Source: Himantopus leucocephalus (Eukaryota; Chordata; Aves; Charadriiformes; Recurvirostridae). From it: a DNA stretch of 64,000 nt. Shown here in pieces: positions 11,833 through 24,500 of the stretch. The stretch covers positions 204,415,805 to 204,479,804 of the forward strand of contig RSEF01000001.1 of assembly GCA_003993805.1 (NCBI GenBank). Direction: 5' to 3'. A program made the position numbers and the translations under genes. A model generated the notes under the pieces. The model did no database searches. It had not been told where the DNA came from and worked only from the letters and a program-made list of their open reading frames with translations. The first letter of the stretch is position 1, and each line of letters begins with the position of its first letter.

Positions 11833-14760
11833 ACTACTGACCCCAGTCCCCCTTTATAGTCAGGGGAGAGAAAAAGACACAGCGAAAGAGCAATTTATTC
11901 CAGGTTGAGATAGGTGTCTAGTACAGACCTTGGACCTACCTGTTACCTTCCATCAACCTTAAAGAGATGCTACAATCACTCGCTCTGACCTGACATTCAG
12001 CTTTTATATATTTGAGTAGACTAATCCTTCTGCACACAACCAGATAACTCACACCATGACTGCTTTTTGTATTTGTTATATCTGTAATCTGTTTTTTCCA
12101 ATCTCCGATCTATCAGCCCGATGTTAGCAGTGCTAAGGGCATGTATTCTCTATTTTATTAAGAACTTAATCAGATACAAGGGCAAAGGGTACTACAGTTC
12201 AAGAGGCAGAGTGGCTGCATAATTGGAGCAATAAAGTACTATAAAGGACAACTAAGATTACCTGGAAGGAGCTGGATCCATAATACATGTTTCTGAGACC
12301 AGAAGGGTAGAGAACATTATGCAGTTCAGACTTTTGGGATGGATGGCACCTCCTGAATCTGCACAAAACCATGGACCTTCCACAAAGAGCAGGCAGGCAG
12401 AGCCTCAACTCAAGAAAAATTCCTAGTATCAGGCTTGAGATAGTAGTCAGTCTCCTCTAGCAAAGAGAACAGCATAAGCTAGAATAAGCCTTCAAGAAGA
12501 CTCAGCTAATGAACTTTGATCCTACCCTGAAATACAGAAGAGATGATTTCTGTAGCATTGCTATGCTTTATATTGTTATCTCCTATTGCTAACAAAGACT
12601 AGTTTTTTAAATACTGTAGTGCTGGAGCGCATGCTACGTTAAGGTACTAACAACAGATGAAGATAAACTATTATGATAGCCTTGTAGCACTTAGAGATTT
12701 AATTCTGTTCCTCTACTAGACAGTGTTGTAAGTCATGATCCCTGGCATAAGGGCTCTGTAATCTACTTTATGGCTAGAGAAGATAACAAAAATTAGAAAC
12801 ACAAATAAAGTAGGATAAGAACAACAACAATGAAATTACACAGTTAAAAATCTAACTGTATGCACCACTTCAGCAAATTGCATCTTAATTGTAAGCAGAG
12901 ATTAATTTGGATTTGGAACAAAAAAGTGTGCAAATTAATCATCCCACAATCAAAATGAAGGAAGAAAAGGTCAACACCTTAACAGAACCGGAAACTGATT
13001 CTTACCTCACTGTGTAAGACTTGATTTAAGCTTATGTGCTCAATATAAAGCCACCATCACCACTGTAGCAACTATCCCTACAGCATCTCATTTAGCTACT
13101 TCCTTTACCATTTGTATTCTTCCATATATCTGAAGATCTTCCCTACCATGACAAACTGTTACTTTTCACATGCATCTTACAAAAAATAGAATAACAGTTA
13201 AAGCCTAAGCACAAGAATATTAGAGACTGTTAATTATTACAAATTGGATTCACTTGCTGACAAACATAACTGAGGTGCCAGGTGAAGAATTCATCCGTTG
13301 TGTGAGAATTTATCACTAGCATAAAGCTACCTTACTAACCCTGGAATAAGGAAACAGAGAGCATGTGTCAGAGGGGACTATCTTTTCACCTTCTTGCTTT
13401 GATGCAATTTATTCCCTAAGCAGGAACAGCAAATCATATCAAACTGTGCAAGATTATATGAAGTAACTGTATGGTTTATTTATTGCACTTTGATATGTAA
13501 CAAACACTCCAACATGCAGGAATTACAGATAACGAGGCCAGAAAAAAATCACATGGGTCACCTACTTTGTCCTATTGCTTCAAACAGACTTTTGCTTATG
13601 CATTATCTCATCATTTTATGGGCACACAAATACATGTGCGCACTTTTGAAAGCCTATTAATACTAAACTGTAGTGTGGGGTTCAAAAGACAATAGTGACA
13701 TTAGTTCAACTTTTTTTTTTTTTTATGAAATAGTTTCTTTTTTCTTAAACTTACTCATCCAAGTATAAAGTTCAGGGTACTGTTGACATGGCTGGTTCCT
13801 AGTGAAACAGAAAAAAAATAATGTAATAACTGATACAGTTTAAAAATTAAAACTGGAAATATTTTGTGAAAAAATTGAAGTTATTAATGGTATCAGCATG
13901 AAAAATGCAGTGCTGTTACCATAATTCTGCTCAGATGTAGGGCATTTATAGCACTTCTGTCCAAGCAGTAAATAGCTGACATATTAGTGCATCAAGCCAA
14001 TTTAAATTACTGCAGCGGGTAAGTAACCAGGAGCACTGACATTTCACATAAATTGAGTGGGTTCTCAAGAGTCCTGTAAATATAAAAAGCTATTTAGATC
14101 CAGTTTATATAGTAGCTCACTTTTTTCCTGTTTCACCCTATCACATATCAAAATTATTTACACCATCATTAATGCTTTCTTTTTTGTTAAAACAGTATTT
14201 TTCTTTTAAAGATTAATTTACTTCCACTACAGCAACATGCAGTAAGAGTTCTTAGAAATATTGCAAAAAATGCGCTAAGAGGTGACAGCTGATTGGAAAA
14301 GTACAATGGAATTTTGCTAGAAGTATCAATTTGGGAAACTTTTTTGTTCATCATACCCCAGCAACCCCTAGGCAGACCTTTAGGGAAAAAAAAAGAGATG
14401 GGTCCTTTTGCAGTCTATTGTGAAATCTGGAAATCTCATCAGCAGGATGCCTGATTTCTATCGCTGCACTATTCTAATGATGGTGGTAAACATTGCTCCT
14501 GTTTCATTCTCCTAGAGCCTTGTCCTTCCATCAAAAGTCTAGAATTTGACTCCTTTAGGGCTGCCCTACATTCTCCACAGACTAAACACATCCTTTCCAA
14601 TATCTTATTGTTATTTCCTTCCCAGTAGTAACAATTCTAGGGAATATAGCACAAACAGCACCTTTTTGGTGATTGCAAAAGATGGTCTCCGGAGTTTCAG
14701 AGAAGCTTGTGGGAAGACCCATGAAGTGGGGCTCCCTCGTGGTTAAGGGAAATTGCCTCA

Positions 14761-14912
14761 CTCACAGAATAGCTCAAGTTGGAGATCATTGTGGTAATTA
14801 AAATATCCTTACCTTCTCACGGTGACAGCTGGAAAAAGCTCAAAGCAGAGTCGGTCAGGGCAGGTTGCCCAAGACCACATCCAGTTAGGTTTTGAATATG
14901 CTTGCAGACATT
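14761..14912 (-). repeat. CR1 LINE fragment (3' end, old)
   Basis: On the plus strand the block opens with a TCACAGAATAGCTCAAGTTGG-like start, typical of the complement of a CR1 3' terminus. It continues with the AGCAGAGTCGGTCAGGGCAG and TTGAATATG blocks seen in avian CR1 subfamilies, so the element reads on the minus strand. About 70 bases in the middle match poorly. It is clearly more diverged than the copy at 18.3 kb. Confidence 0.65.
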
Positions 14913-15833
14913 TGTTTCTATAAGGGCTATGAATACAAGACATCTCTAACTGAATACAGTCACCTGACCAACTTCACAATAGGAAAATATCAGTTTAGGT
15001 GCTTTTGTAACCTACACTAACACCAAAAACAAGCAATAGTTGGTAGGTTTCATATAGAGTTTTAGGATTTCCCCTCCTTGCTTATATCAAAGGCAGCAAC
15101 GTTCTTACGCAGTTGAAGACCATACCCTGGCTTCAACTCTCACTGACGACCTATGAAGGAAGAGACAACATTTTTGCCTTATTTGTCAAGACATGAGAGC
15201 ACTAAGTGCTGGATTTAACAGTGAATTTGGGCATATTATTGAAAGGAAACAATTCTATGTTGGTAATTTAATTAATGAGAGCTCTATGTTTCAGCTCAAG
15301 GCCTGGGACATTTTGTCTTGCTGTCCAGAGCACCGTAAACAAAAAAAAAATAATAATTCAGAACCTTTTTATGCTTATCGTCCAGAACATAAGCCCCATT
15401 CATGAACACGCAATTTACCGTGACTAGATGTCTGAGGGCATTGCTATTGAGTTTACAGAACAGTTAATTTGTAAATTATAACCAATATAAATTCTGCTTA
15501 GGAATGAAAGGATTAAGTGAACACCCACTAGATGGTGTTCAGTTACTGCATGGGGTGACCTGGCCTAGTTACAGCTCTAACTCCTCTTCACCTCTGCTTT
15601 GCAGCAGACTTTTCTTGAAGAAACAACAAACAAATTTGTACAAGAGGACAAAAAGGGATGAAATCACCCTCTTTACTAGAAATTTGGAAATCCTTTACTA
15701 AATTAATTAGCACCTGTGTTGAACGTGGGTAAGTGGAACTTCTGAAAAATATGACAAATCTAAACAAAAGAAAGTACACAAGATTGTTTTGGATCAATTC
15801 ACTAATATTCTATGGTTTTACTCAAGACACTTG

Positions 15834-16141
15834 TATTTTTGCAATTGGTGATATTATCCATCTGGTCCTCATCCTCCCAAGCTCTCCTGACACCGTCCAT
15901 TGAAAGAAAAGGGTGAATAAACACTCACCAAAGAAACATATGCATTTTGCAATTAGTTTTATTAAAAGGATGAACTGAATTACCAGNTATTTTTGCAATT
16001 GGTGATATTATCCATTTGGTCCTCATCCTCCCAAGCTCTCCTGACACTGTCCATTGAAAAAAAAAGGGTGAATAAACACTCACCAAAGAAATATATCCAT
16101 TTTGCAATTAGTTTTATTAAAAGGATGAACTGAATTACCAG
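15834..16141. repeat. Direct duplication of ~153 bp joined by a single N
   Basis: Copy 1 is 15834-15986 and copy 2 is 15988-16141, with an N at 15987 exactly between them. Both copies begin TATTTTTGCAATTGG and end AACTGAATTACCAG, with only about five differences plus one base of length change. The placement of the N at the junction suggests overlapping contig ends laid end to end (two haplotypes or a failed merge) rather than a true tandem duplication. Confidence 0.9.
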
Positions 16142-18264
16142 ATGTCTACTCTAGTAGAACCTAATGCATCACTTTCTTTTTCAGCAGAATTGTAATAATT
16201 GCAACTAAATCCCACTACTGATTAGTGAATCAGCATAAGAGAAAGAAAAAAAAAACAACAAAAGTGCTATTTTAGGGGAAGAGACTTTTGGCACAGGTGC
16301 AGTACTGTAGCACTTAACTTCAGATATTTTAGATTCCTGGAGATTACAAGGATGACTAGTGATAAAGGGAATTGCTATTCAGAGCTGAATTAAGCTGATC
16401 CTGTCATGTCAGAATTTCCAGAAGGAACCTTTTCCCTTTATAAGGCTCTGAAGTGCAACCTTACACAAAAATTTTAGGAAGGCCATTTTAACGCAGATGA
16501 CCCCAGTGATGACATTACTTTTTCCAATTGCCACCGTGAGAAGATAAGGACATTCCAATGACCATGTTTGGGAATTTTCCTGCAGAAGACTCTGCCTACT
16601 GCTTTGGGTATTTTACTGATCCTTACTTCATTATTTCCATAACTTTCCAGGTTCGGGCATTATTGCAATCTCTAGCTTTACTTTCTTTCTTCCTTCTCCT
16701 GCTTAATCAGAGTTCCTTTCAGTGGCTGACTTGCGTTCCTTCAGTTGACGGTCCACATCATTCTTGCTTTTACCTTTAAATTAGCCAGGAGTTTCTTTCT
16801 ACTTCTAAGATTAGCTCATTCTGCTATTAGCACATACAGAAGCTCTGAGGAAACCAGTAACAGCCCCTGCTGAGTCTGACTTGTTTATACATCATTAACA
16901 TCTGTCACATAGCAATTAACAGATGTTTGGGAGGTTTTCCTACAGCAGGGGCTCCAAGGGTATGTAAGTGATAACAGAATGCTCCTGCATTTTAAACTAA
17001 GAAAGGTTTATCCTATTTTCGCCACACAAAAAGGCTACTGGAGCAATCTAGTTTTGGCTAGTTTTTGAGAGTACCAGAATGAAGAAAATTACATAAACCT
17101 AATTTGAAATGTTGTCTTTATTCAGAAGATAAGGTGGTAAGAAGCAGGATCATGAAAAGTCTGAGAACTCCCCTAAAAGATCAGAGAGAACTAAAGTAAT
17201 GAGAAATAATAGAAGAGCTTAAAAACAGATGTTGAGTGCCTTATTGAAGTGGTCAAAACAGTTTGGTTAATTTGTAATTTAGAAAAAACATAAATGCTGC
17301 CAGTAGTACGTTTAATAATAAATTACTGACATGATGTCCATCAGCCTTCCCTACTAGTAGAAAAGAAAGTCTTGTGCACCAACTAGAACACCTCCTCCAC
17401 TCTAAGGGGTGAACTTTGGAGACTGAGTAAGAGAAGCAAAGTTAAGCCATCTCTTGACCCTGTGACTTCAAACTCACATTCTAAAGAAAAAAGTTTGGCA
17501 GAAAAAAAAAAAATCTAGACAAAGAAGATCAATAGTCTCTTTCAAAAAACCAAACTTACTCTTTTCTAGAATTGTCTTACTTCCCCAGGAAAAAAAACTT
17601 TCTCCCCTGAATTCAAATCATCTGATGAAGCAAACCTCAAAAAGACATTTGGCTTCACCCTGGCTTTGATTTTACATTCAGATTTTTCTAAAGAATTCTG
17701 ATCTTATTGAGCACCAGAGGAAACACTGTATTAGGTCTGTCAAAACAGAAACAGAACAGCAATATTTGTTCAGTAAAGGTAACAGAGGAGACAAATCTAA
17801 AAGCACACTTTACATCAAAACTCCCACTAACATCTTCTCATTTAACTTGCAGCAGCCTTCAGTATACTGGGCTTCTGTGTCCACTGCCTCTAATTATCCT
17901 TGCATTGCCTCCTTCCTGCCATACTCAGCTTCTCTGACAAAACTAAATACTCCTCCAAGAGCAATCACGGACTGAAAAGATGAACCATTTTCCTGTTCCT
18001 GTGCATAGGTGTACATTACATGGGGGGCATCAAGCTGTTAACCTCCCAAAAGGATGTTCTTTAACAGAGATTTCTTTTTTTTTTGTCTTAATCACAATTC
18101 CCTGATTACATTAAAACTNAAATAATTTGCTACACTGTACTACCCTCAGCCTAGCAGACACATGGAGCCACAAATGAGGACCAAAGCACCTATAGTGCTA
18201 GAAGCTGTTCTGCATGTAGCAACTGTAAGTAAAGCACAGGCTAAACGAGTTTAAGTGTTTTCAG

Positions 18265-18518
18265 AGAATCACAGAATGGTTTGGATTGGAAGACACCTTA
18301 AAGATCATCTAGTTCCAACCCCCCTGCCATGGGCAGGGAGACCTCCCACTAGACCAGGTTGCTCAAAGCCCCATCCAGCCTGGCCTTCAACACTTCCAGG
18401 GATGGGGCATCCACAGCTTCTCTGGACAGCCTGTTCCAGGGTCTCACCACCCTCACAGAAAAGAATTTCCTCCTAATATCTAATCTAAATCTACCCTAGC
18501 TCAGTTTAAAACGATTAC
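18265..18518 (-). repeat. CR1 LINE, 5'-truncated 3' end
   Basis: The best preserved repeat in the window. The plus strand reads AGAATCACAGAATGG, then the TAGTTCCAACCCCC, CACTAGACCAGGTTGCTCAA, CAGCCTGGCCTT, GGGATGGGGCATCCAC and TCCTAATATCTAATC blocks. These are the complement of the 3' end of avian CR1. The element's 3' terminus is therefore at 18265 and the element reads on the minus strand, the same strand as MICU2. Similarity fades after about 18518, so this is a 5'-truncated copy of about 250 bp, the usual outcome of CR1 insertion. No target-site duplication is apparent. Confidence 0.95.
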
Positions 18519-21498
18519 TTGGTTTTGCTTAACCTAGCAAGACCAGTGCTGAGTGGTAATACAATTATCTATAATGCATCTAAAAGCTGACTTTTAGAAT
18601 ATATATGATAAATTTTGACATACTTCGCCATGAAATGCTAAAACCAAGTGCTAAGCCATTATGTATCACCCTAACAGAGGACACAAATCCTTAAAAACAC
18701 ATTACAAGATATTATACGTTAATTTAGGTGAGCTGTGGTAATAAATAAAAGAGTTCTTACAATGGTATGACTAACCAGATAACCAGATACCCTTTTTCCT
18801 CCTTACAGGAGTACTGGACATAAATAATAGGGACTGTCCTCATGAAATAAGCATTTAGTTTAGCTGCAGAGGAACGAGACTGAATTGAAATTTTAATCAA
18901 ATTTTAAGTAGGCTTTTTACAATTCTCAAAGTGGGTGCAAATGAAAAGCGAACAATAGATGACTTTCTTTTAGCAAAAGAGTAAAGTTATTTTATGTTGC
19001 CCACTGTACTTCTAAATTGATCATACCAGTTTAAAAGCCCCTCTTACTTTTTCAACAGCAGAGACCACCTTTACCACCATAAACATCACAAAAAACGTTG
19101 CTCTTTTCTGCTAAATAGTTACTCTCTTTTGCCAATTTGAACAAAGCCAGAGAAACAGATGAAATTTTTGAACATTAGGCTTTATATTTTCTCCCAAGAA
19201 AGTGACAGCAAAACAGAAGAGAGAGCTCACATTCTCTATCACCAAAAAAATCCACAGAGAAGAAATAATTGCTATGTCAGGGTGTGGGTGATTGTTCAGG
19301 AGTTGTCAGACACAGTAAATAAATACAGTCCCAATGGAAAAGCAGATGTCCAGCCACATGAGACAAAATGACTAATTTTAGCATTCTCTATTATAAGAAT
19401 TTGCTCTGTAAGTCTCACAACTGTTTGGATCCAGTCCACAGTTAAGAACAAACACACCTCGCTCTTCTGCAGGAAAAACAAAACCAAAAACCATTTGGAG
19501 GGGAAGAAAAATAGACAAAAGTTGTCTGTTTTCTGGAACTGGCAGTTTCTCCGGTGGGATACGTGACTGACTTAGCACTTGCCAATACCAATACAGCAGC
19601 AAGACTCCACTGTCCCAGTAGTTCCAGCAATATCAGAGGCATTGGCGCAAAGGACACGAATTCAAGGTTTGAGAAGGCGGCTAGCACTTGGGAAAACAAG
19701 CTGTATCATACTGAAGACTTGAACTGTCAGCTCTTCTGAAAGAAAACTGAAACAGTGTGGATGAAGTCAAATGGCAGCTGGTTTGGCCATGTTTTATATT
19801 CAAATTCCATATAAGGAGCCCATTTTTTTTATTAAGCCAGGTAGGATCGCAGCTCTTGGTGAACAAAGTTCCAGGATACTGACATTTTCTACATACTGAT
19901 AAGCTAACTAGAAAACCCAAGAATGGACTATTAGGATGCGTTTGGACCTAGTAACAATGCTGAACTACCTTTCGTCTGTTAAGAACCACGGCAGGATTTG
20001 TTGGAAAACATGGTACCTTTTGTTAGCTATGGCTGAAAAATCGCTATGTTTTCAGGTGCACAAGCCTTTTCCAGGTCTGAGGGAAAATATTTAACTAAAG
20101 ATGCAGCCAGCAGAATGACCAGGTGCTTGACAGCGTTATGGATGGTGGTGCGAGGACCACAGCTCTCTAATGTAGTGAACAACGTTGGAAGATTGATTTG
20201 ATTACTAAGAGCTGGCTCTCGGCTGTATTCTCCTCTGCAGTAACGAAGCTGGTAAGCACCAGAGAGGGCACTGCCATGTAAGCAGGTGGCTCTAACAAGA
20301 CAAACCTGTGTTTTACACATGGAAAAAAGTCTTGGAGCTCGGTATTTGCTTTTGTTTCACAGTAGATGAGAAAGGCTACTGAGTGCAATCTCTGCTATAA
20401 CCCACTGCAGGTGCAGGGCTGGGGAGTAAAACAAACAGCACGACCCAGGTAGTTTCTCCCTTAGGAAATCGATGCCAGTGTTTCCAAACAGGGAGCCGTG
20501 GAACTTCTCCAAGGTCTCCCTGGAGACCCCAGCTGTCTGGCAAGTAAGGACAGCTCCTCTCATCTACCAAAGCAGCCTGCACACCTTGCCTGCTGTTATT
20601 GCCTAGAAGGAAAGCGATTGATACTCGATGGTTTTACCTTAGATATTTAAAACAAACCCCATAATGTAACATTTCATATGAGAACATGCAGGGGGAAAAA
20701 TCAATCTACACAAAGATTACTCAAAAAAAGATAAATCATATGACTAATATAATAAAAATTCAGCATTGGCCTAAGGAAAATCACAGAATCATCAGCACCA
20801 AAAGAGTTACAAACAACTGAAAATGTGAGGCTAGAATGCGTGCTAGATTTTGGCAGGAGCTTGACCTGCACTCCTGGCACCTGCTATCATCCACTGAGGG
20901 TCCGCCAGATCCCCATCAGTTCTAAATATCAGAATGCAACCCAAGGAATTTTAAAACCAGATTGTACTTCTTCGGTACAAACCAATACCTGTCTGTGTTA
21001 AGGACATATGTTGCAAGAAATTAAAATATATTTAAGAGTGATAAAAATTCATTGCGTCTGATTTTCACGCTACATCTGTTAAGACTTAATTGTCAGTTAA
21101 GCAGGATGCTTCAGAACTGATTAAGTTCCACTGAATTTATTAAAAAAAATAATAAGTAATCGGACAAAACGTATTCCAAACCCGTGGCAGAAAAAATCCC
21201 AGAGATATTTTCTGTGGTATGCTGACAGTATGTTCTAAATGCAGTTGAAATAGTGTGCGGTGTTCTACAAAAATAAAAAAATCTTTACAAATAGGAAAAA
21301 TATTCAGAGACCAAGAATGATTGTACGAGTTTTTGAAATTTGCTCATATGTATGAGAAAAAGAAAAGTGACTTCTCTGTTAAGTATTTAAGTATCACGGT
21401 AGCATGTCACAAAACTGGAATACTTGACTAAAGCAGAAACTGTTGCAAGACTTCTAAAATTCTAAGGCAGCCGATGTTTATACAACAAGCAGACTCCT

Positions 21499-21540
21499 GT
21501 TATTAATAACCAGATCTTTCCATTACTTGTACTACAAGTA
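21499..21540. repeat. Two short perfect palindromes
   Basis: GTTATTAATAAC at 21499-21510 is a perfect 12-base palindrome. TACTTGTACTACAAGTA at 21524-21540 is a perfect 17-base palindrome with a single central base. They lie 13 bases apart in intron 2. No known element is recognised around them. Confidence 0.8.
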
Positions 21541-24500
21541 TTCTGTATGCGCACAATATATTTTCATTTGTTTCAAGGAATCTGTTTTCCATTCAAATAC
21601 CATTAAATAACCAATAACTTTCACACTTTAAATAACTAAATCCTTCAAGATGTGTGTTGAGACCACTTGCCTCTTGCTCACGACTCTGTTGAACCCTAAC
21701 CAGTTGGTACTATTTTTGTGTTGAGTTTTAAAAATTGCTTTCATTCATTGAGAAGTTGCAATATATCTTCTCATTAACAATTGTTTTTCAGAAAGCTAAA
21801 TAGCTAGTGATGTATTTTCAAAACATAACATCTTGCCAAAGTTTCTACCTAATCAGTAAGCACTGCAGTCAATTGAGATAAGGACTCTGATCTGCATCAT
21901 TCTCCAGCTAGTCAGCAATGCCACAAAGGGAAAAGTAAGAATTAATCACAACAAAGCCACACATTGATTATAAACTTACTGTTGTCTCACACAGACATAA
22001 CCACAAAAATACAAATGTAATTCATAGCAGCGCCAGTACAATTTTGATCCTTACAGGATCAAAAATATATTTTCCCATTTGACCTTACAAGGAATGTATC
22101 CCAGGTACCTTCAGCACTGTCTTGTAACATGGTTCAAGGCACGGAAATGGAATGGGGGCAAAAAAAGGACACCTTCTCCTTGTGCAATGATATGCTAAAA
22201 CCTGCTTCTTCTTAAGTGATTTTGCTCCATGGTTCCCTCTCCTCCGAACTCCACTACTCAATCCTTCCTCCTGCTCCCCTATCGGACTGTGCATGGTTCC
22301 TGACAGCTGCAGGGACTACGGCGCTGGAAGCCAGCTCTCGCCCAACACCTCTGCTCTAAGCCCCGCACCTCTTGCATCTTTTCTTTGGACTCTCAACCTC
22401 ACAAATTTTTCTGAAAAATGAGAGCAAACAATAAGTCAGTGCAGTGGGCAGTGGTTAATACACCAAAAAAGCAGCCTGGCCAACAGACCAGATTTGACTG
22501 CTGCAGGGTGGAAGACCCCATTTCTCCTCAAGAAGCCCATCTCCAATTCTGTTACATAGTACCTCGTGATGCAACTGCTACGAAAACGCATTAGTCCTTA
22601 TTTTGATTTCACAACAAAGCTTATGTCCAGACATAAACACACATTATCAAGATTACAGGAATTTCTGAAGTATTTCTATTGTTTCTAGATAAAGAACTAT
22701 TTCCCTTCAAATTAATTTTTAGATAAACCAACCCCATGAAGACCATCGGTGTTGCATCAGACAGCCTATGTAAATAAGGTATCCATGTTAACATGCTATT
22801 GCTGAGGGGAAAAGAAGAAAAAAAAAATCTTATTTAGCTTATCTATTTACCAATAATTGGCTGAGGTACAACTTTTCACCCAAAACAAACTAATATTTTA
22901 TCCAGAACATCAATTTTAATATTGTATTTAGACACTTATGGGAAAGTAAAAGGCCAAATGTATACAGTGTTACTTCAAAGATTTTCTTAGGGTTGTGGCA
23001 GGATTTCCTAATGCTGCTTGGGTGATAAAAAATTCACAGTATGGGCTGGTTACAGAAGCAGAAATTTTCAGCAATTTGCTTATCTTTGCTTATGTGTGCA
23101 GATCCCTCAACAGGAACATTACTTTCCTTCACTCATAACCCCACTTTAAGAAATGAGTAAACAATGATGACTAAGAAGCTTTGGCTAGAAATGGCTGATT
23201 TTGTTTCATTTTTCTAAAACTCAGAAGAGACTCATATAATGACCTTAAACCATCGTACTGCTTCTTCCCCTCTGCTTCACTTTACCTTCCATCTAGCACT
23301 GGGCAAGGGGTCATCTCTGTCCTCCATATCCCAGCTTGCAGAGTTCTTTACTGTGTTTGGAGGATTTGAGCAACAAAAACATATCAGTGTTAAAAAAAAG
23401 GTGAAGACTCAAGATCCAGAAACAAAAAGACTGACTTGGCTTGTTCTGCAGTGCCCATCTACTGCCTGCTTCCTCTTGGCTCTCCAAACCCCACCAACCA
23501 CACTGGCACTGATGTCTGCTAAAAGTATGCACAACTGTTTAAAGCACAAGTTTTACATGAAGCTGGAAGGATCTTTTAAAAATATTCCTGCATTGCAATG
23601 AAAATTCAGTGTACATCAGCTGAGCTTTATCCTTCTTATACCTGTTATCTTAAAAATTTAGAATTTCTGATGCAACACAGCAAGTTCATATTATTCTTAT
23701 TAGACATTACTAGACATTGAGAAGTTTTTACATCATTATAAGAAGAGTAACAGAACACGCTTTTTCACCAAACTATCATTGCATCAGATATGACAGTTTA
23801 CATGAACATCCCACAGATAACCCAGAAGAACTTGGCTGGTTTTGCAACAGTTTGCCACACATCCCTGTGGTAGCATTGTTCTAACACGAGATTACATGGC
23901 ATATAGCCATGAATGCAAAAATCCCAACAGTGCATTTAGTGCGCACTGCGTTAACCAGTACGAAACACTGTCGTGGGTCTTTTGTACTGACACAAACGCT
24001 CTGCCACACTACCACATCTCATTTACTGTTTGCCACTGTTCATAAAGAGGTGGCTGCTTCCTTCCATAAAATACCTAACAGCAATAGAATTAGGCAAATA
24101 TTTACAAAGGTAATCTAGTGCGAAACACTGCATCTAAAAGCAAGCAAATATTTTTTGGACGGTGCCTTTCTTCCTTTACAGAGCTCTTTGCTTTGTCAAT
24201 ATGCAGAACAAAATAAGTCTGTCAGGAAACTCTGCATTTGTTATCAGCTCATTCTCCTTAGATGGCAGGACTGTAAATATTTTTCTTCATTATCACCCTG
24301 ACAGTAAATAACTTTGCAGGTGTGATTTAATCAACAGGAATGCCAAGATTTCACAATTTTGGCCTACCTTAAAGAAAATGAGTAACAGAGAAACCCATGC
24401 ACCAGGAAACAAATGAGCAGAACTAGTGAACTAAGGTCTATCAAGCAGGGTTCAAGATCACTTGGGCTGGATGACAGTTGATATATTTGCACTACAGTTC

